Shown here in pieces: positions 62,291 to 64,000 of a stretch of 64,000 nt of DNA (position 1 is its first letter; each line of letters starts with the position of its first letter). The stretch is from positions 1 to 64,000 of the forward strand of contig JAQGMI010000048.1 of NCBI GenBank assembly GCA_028292435.1. The letters are read 5' to 3'. This DNA comes from Betaproteobacteria bacterium (lineage in GTDB: Bacteria > Pseudomonadota > Gammaproteobacteria > Burkholderiales > SG8-41). The position numbers and the translations under genes are program-made. Below the pieces are notes generated by a model. That model had not been told where the DNA came from. It did no database searches and saw nothing but the letters and a program-made list of their open reading frames with translations.

Positions 62291-62653
62291 ATGGAGTTCA
62301 CAGGAATTAAATGGATATGCCGGGTGCTTATCGCGTCCATGCTGATGCTGCAGTTTTCGATGGTTCAGGCCGCGATGGTTGGTGCCGAAGAGATGTTGAC
62401 GCCTTCAATGGTCCAGGCCGACCGCTCGGCCGTTTCGAGCGCCGTGAGCCGCACTGAGGTCGCGAGCCAGTTGCAATTGCTCGGCGTCGACACTCAGCTC
62501 GCACAAGACCGGGTGGCCGCCATGACCGACAGCGAAGTTCACGCGCTCGCCGGAAATATCGACGCGGTCCCCGCCGGCGCGATGGTCGCGTGGGGCTGGT
62601 GGGTGATTGCAGCACTCATCGCCATCATGGTTTACGCCAATTGGAAACGATGA
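62291..62653 (+). CDS. PA2779-family membrane protein
   Basis: A 120-residue protein with an N-terminal signal/anchor (CRVLIASMLMLQFSMVQAAMV) and a C-terminal membrane helix (GWWVIAALIAIMVYANWKR). The central region (LGVDTQLAQDRVAAMTDSEVHALAGNIDAVPAG) is the conserved PA2779 part. GGAGG lies five bases before ATG 62291. Its stop overlaps the next start by four bases (ATGA), and this pair is conserved in Pseudomonas and Betaproteobacteria. Function unknown. Confidence 0.88.
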   Translation: MEFTGIKWICRVLIASMLMLQFSMVQAAMVGAEEMLTPSMVQADRSAVSSAVSRTEVASQLQLLGVDTQLAQDRVAAMTDSEVHALAGNIDAVPAGAMVAWGWWVIAALIAIMVYANWKR

Positions 62654-63615
62654 TTTGTTCTCGTAACAGTGTAGTGCGCAGCGCCCGCCTGACCGCGGGC
62701 GTTTTGCTGGTGGCGGCGGTGCTGGGAGGCTGCGCGGGTGTCGCCCCGCAGTCCGAGCTTTTAAGCGAAAATTGGCCCGCCGATCTGCCGCAGCGTGCCG
62801 AGCTTACGAAAGTTCCGTTTTTCCCGCAGCAGGATTTCCAGTGCGGTCCCGCTGCGCTCGCCACGTCGATGGCGAGTTTCAACGTCAAGGTGACGCCCGA
62901 GCAATTGACCGATGAAGTGTACCTGCCTGCGCGCAAAGGTACTTTTCAGGTCGAGATGCTCGCATCGCCGCGGCGCCACGGCCTGGTGTCCTATCAGCTC
63001 GCGCCGAGTTATGAAGACCTGTTGCGCGAAGTCGCCTCGGGTACGCCGGTCGTCGTGCTGCAGAACCTTGATGCCGACTGGCACTATGCAGTCGTCATCG
63101 GTTATGACGCTGCCGACAAGAAAATGCTATTGCGCTCGGGTTTCGAGGAGCGTCTTGAAATGCCGTTTTTTGTGCTCGAATACACGTGGCAGAACGCGGC
63201 ACACTGGGCCATGGTAACGGTGCCGCCCGACCGCATTCCGGTCACCGCTACGGAAGCCTCGTACGTCGCCGCGATCGTCGCGATGGCGCGCGTGGGTGAG
63301 CCGCGCGCGGTGCAAACCGCATACAAAACGTTTCTGCAACGCTGGCCCGATAACCTGACGGCAAGTATCGGCCTTGCAAACAGCTATTACGCGCTCGGTC
63401 AATTGAGCGAGGCTGAAGCCATTTTGCGGCGTGCTGCCGAGCGCCATCCCGAATCGGATGCCGTGATGAACAATCTCGCGCAGGCGCTTTCCGACGACGG
63501 CCGCGACGACGAAGCGCTCAGCCTTATCCAGCGGGCAGTCGAAATCGACGGCGCTTACGCGCAAATAGCCCGGCAGACGCTCACGATCATCGAACAGCGG
63601 CGCGCCAAACGTTAA
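62650..63615 (+). CDS. PA2778-family cysteine peptidase lipoprotein with TPR
   Basis: A 321-residue lipoprotein: GVLLVAAVLGGCAGVAP is the signal with the lipobox Cys. Residues ~45-190 form a C39-type papain-like domain, with QQDFQCGPAALATSM the catalytic Cys and DADWHYAVVIGYD the His. The C-terminal 120 residues contain TPR repeats (ASIGLANSYYALGQLSEAEAILRRAAERHP, AVMNNLAQALSDDGRDDEALSLI). ATG 62650 overlaps the PA2779-like stop. It may cleave a leader peptide or a small protein, possibly its partner; the substrate is unknown. Confidence 0.87.
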   Translation: MICSRNSVVRSARLTAGVLLVAAVLGGCAGVAPQSELLSENWPADLPQRAELTKVPFFPQQDFQCGPAALATSMASFNVKVTPEQLTDEVYLPARKGTFQVEMLASPRRHGLVSYQLAPSYEDLLREVASGTPVVVLQNLDADWHYAVVIGYDAADKKMLLRSGFEERLEMPFFVLEYTWQNAAHWAMVTVPPDRIPVTATEASYVAAIVAMARVGEPRAVQTAYKTFLQRWPDNLTASIGLANSYYALGQLSEAEAILRRAAERHPESDAVMNNLAQALSDDGRDDEALSLIQRAVEIDGAYAQIARQTLTIIEQRRAKR

Positions 63616-63657
63616 TATTTCGGCGTTTAGCGCGTGGACCGGCGCGGCCGTCAACAG

Positions 63658-63676
63658 TGAGTGCGCCACCGCACAG
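63658..63676. promoter_or_regulatory. Palindrome copy 10 before the BON lipoprotein
   Basis: TGAGTGCG-CCAC-CGCACAG, 60 bases before ATG 63737. The right half is perfect. Confidence 0.55.
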
Positions 63677-63736
63677 AGCGGCGGCAAGCATCGAGCGCAC
63701 TATCGAATCTGGACCGGGTCGTAGGGGAGAAATAAA

Positions 63737-64000
63737 ATGAAGATGCACCTTGGTTTGGCCCTGGCACGCACAGTCCTGGCGGGGGTAATCGCGCTGGGCA
63801 TCAGCGGCTGCAATCAATCCCAGGACACTTCCGGCGGCGCGAAATCGACGACGACTGTCGGCACTGAAATCGACGACAGCATTTTGACCGGGCGCGTCGC
63901 CGCCGCGTTGCTCTCGGACCTGTCCGCCCGCAGCTATGGATTCAAAGTTGAAACCCGCAAAGGCGACGTCCAACTGAGCGGCTTCGCCGACAATCAAGCG
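63737..64000 (+). CDS. BON-domain lipoprotein, N-terminal part (runs off the window)
   Basis: The first 88 codons of a lipoprotein: LAGVIALGISGCNQSQD gives the lipobox Cys at about residue 25. A Ser/Thr-rich linker leads to the start of a BON domain (DDSILTGRVAAALLSDL...VETRKGDVQLSGFADNQA). BON proteins such as OsmY protect the envelope under osmotic stress. GGGGAGA lies before ATG 63737, and palindrome copy 10 lies upstream. The 3' end is beyond the window. Confidence 0.85.
   Translation, partial: MKMHLGLALARTVLAGVIALGISGCNQSQDTSGGAKSTTTVGTEIDDSILTGRVAAALLSDLSARSYGFKVETRKGDVQLSGFADNQA

Overview
The window is GC-rich and gene-dense, and it looks like a chromosome segment of a Betaproteobacterium, probably Burkholderiales-like. 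The evidence is five Bug/TctC-type tripartite tricarboxylate transporter (TTT) receptors, an OxyR with both redox cysteines, the CbpA/CbpM pair, small DUF1840/DUF3096/DUF3185 proteins and a PA2779-PA2778 type operon. No rRNA, tRNA, CRISPR array, insertion sequence or phage gene was seen.

Layout. 0-12 kb holds a partial aminotransferase, a TauE/SafE permease, a histidine phosphatase, an alpha/beta hydrolase, an HExxH lipoprotein peptidase, three stress proteins (a glycine-rich hydrophobic one and two DUF2382/YsnF-type), a membrane J-domain/Sel1-like protein and hrpA. 12-25 kb is a catabolic/accessory region: a cytochrome c-P460 protein, an MmgE/PrpD gene with an apparent one-base frameshift, several TTT receptors, an LpxR-like deacylase, a large membrane patatin, and a two-gene unit that includes a UGSC-family selenoprotein. 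In that selenoprotein an in-frame TGA is followed by a hairpin with bacterial SECIS geometry. 25-36 kb holds metY, an MFS transporter, a BisC/DorA-type molybdoenzyme, an oxyR - rubrerythrin - rubredoxin - flavoprotein reductase peroxide-defence block with an OxyR-like operator, and a 3-hydroxyisobutyrate dehydrogenase-type enzyme. 36-37.7 kb is cbpA-cbpM.

37.7-53.1 kb is a xanthomonadin-like aryl polyene pigment cluster made of two convergent transcription units. The + unit has a FAD halogenase-like protein, a FkbO/Hyg5/XanB2-type chorismatase, an acyltransferase and a glycosyltransferase. The - unit has an ACP, a COG4648 membrane protein, an AMP-ligase, a FabZ-like dehydratase, an LpxL-like acyltransferase, a LolA-like carrier, an MMPL exporter, an alpha/beta hydrolase, a NodB-type deacetylase, a ketosynthase, a chain-length factor, a second dehydratase and FabG. 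The inferred logic is: chorismate to hydroxybenzoate, activation onto the ACP, iterative elongation/reduction/dehydration without removal of the double bonds, then tailoring and export to the outer membrane.

53.5-60.5 kb is an envelope-lipid block: AsmA-like and phospholipase D-type genes converge on an MCE/Mla-type ABC operon with a STAS-MlaE fusion. 60.6-64 kb holds small stress/envelope proteins.

A recurring palindrome, roughly TATGTGCG-N4-CGCACAG, occurs about ten times, only in the right half (36.3-63.7 kb). It lies in front of cbpA, both pigment units, the AsmA gene and the small stress genes, which suggests one shared regulon. Coordinates of several starts were moved inward from the longest open frame using Shine-Dalgarno (SD) and overlap evidence.
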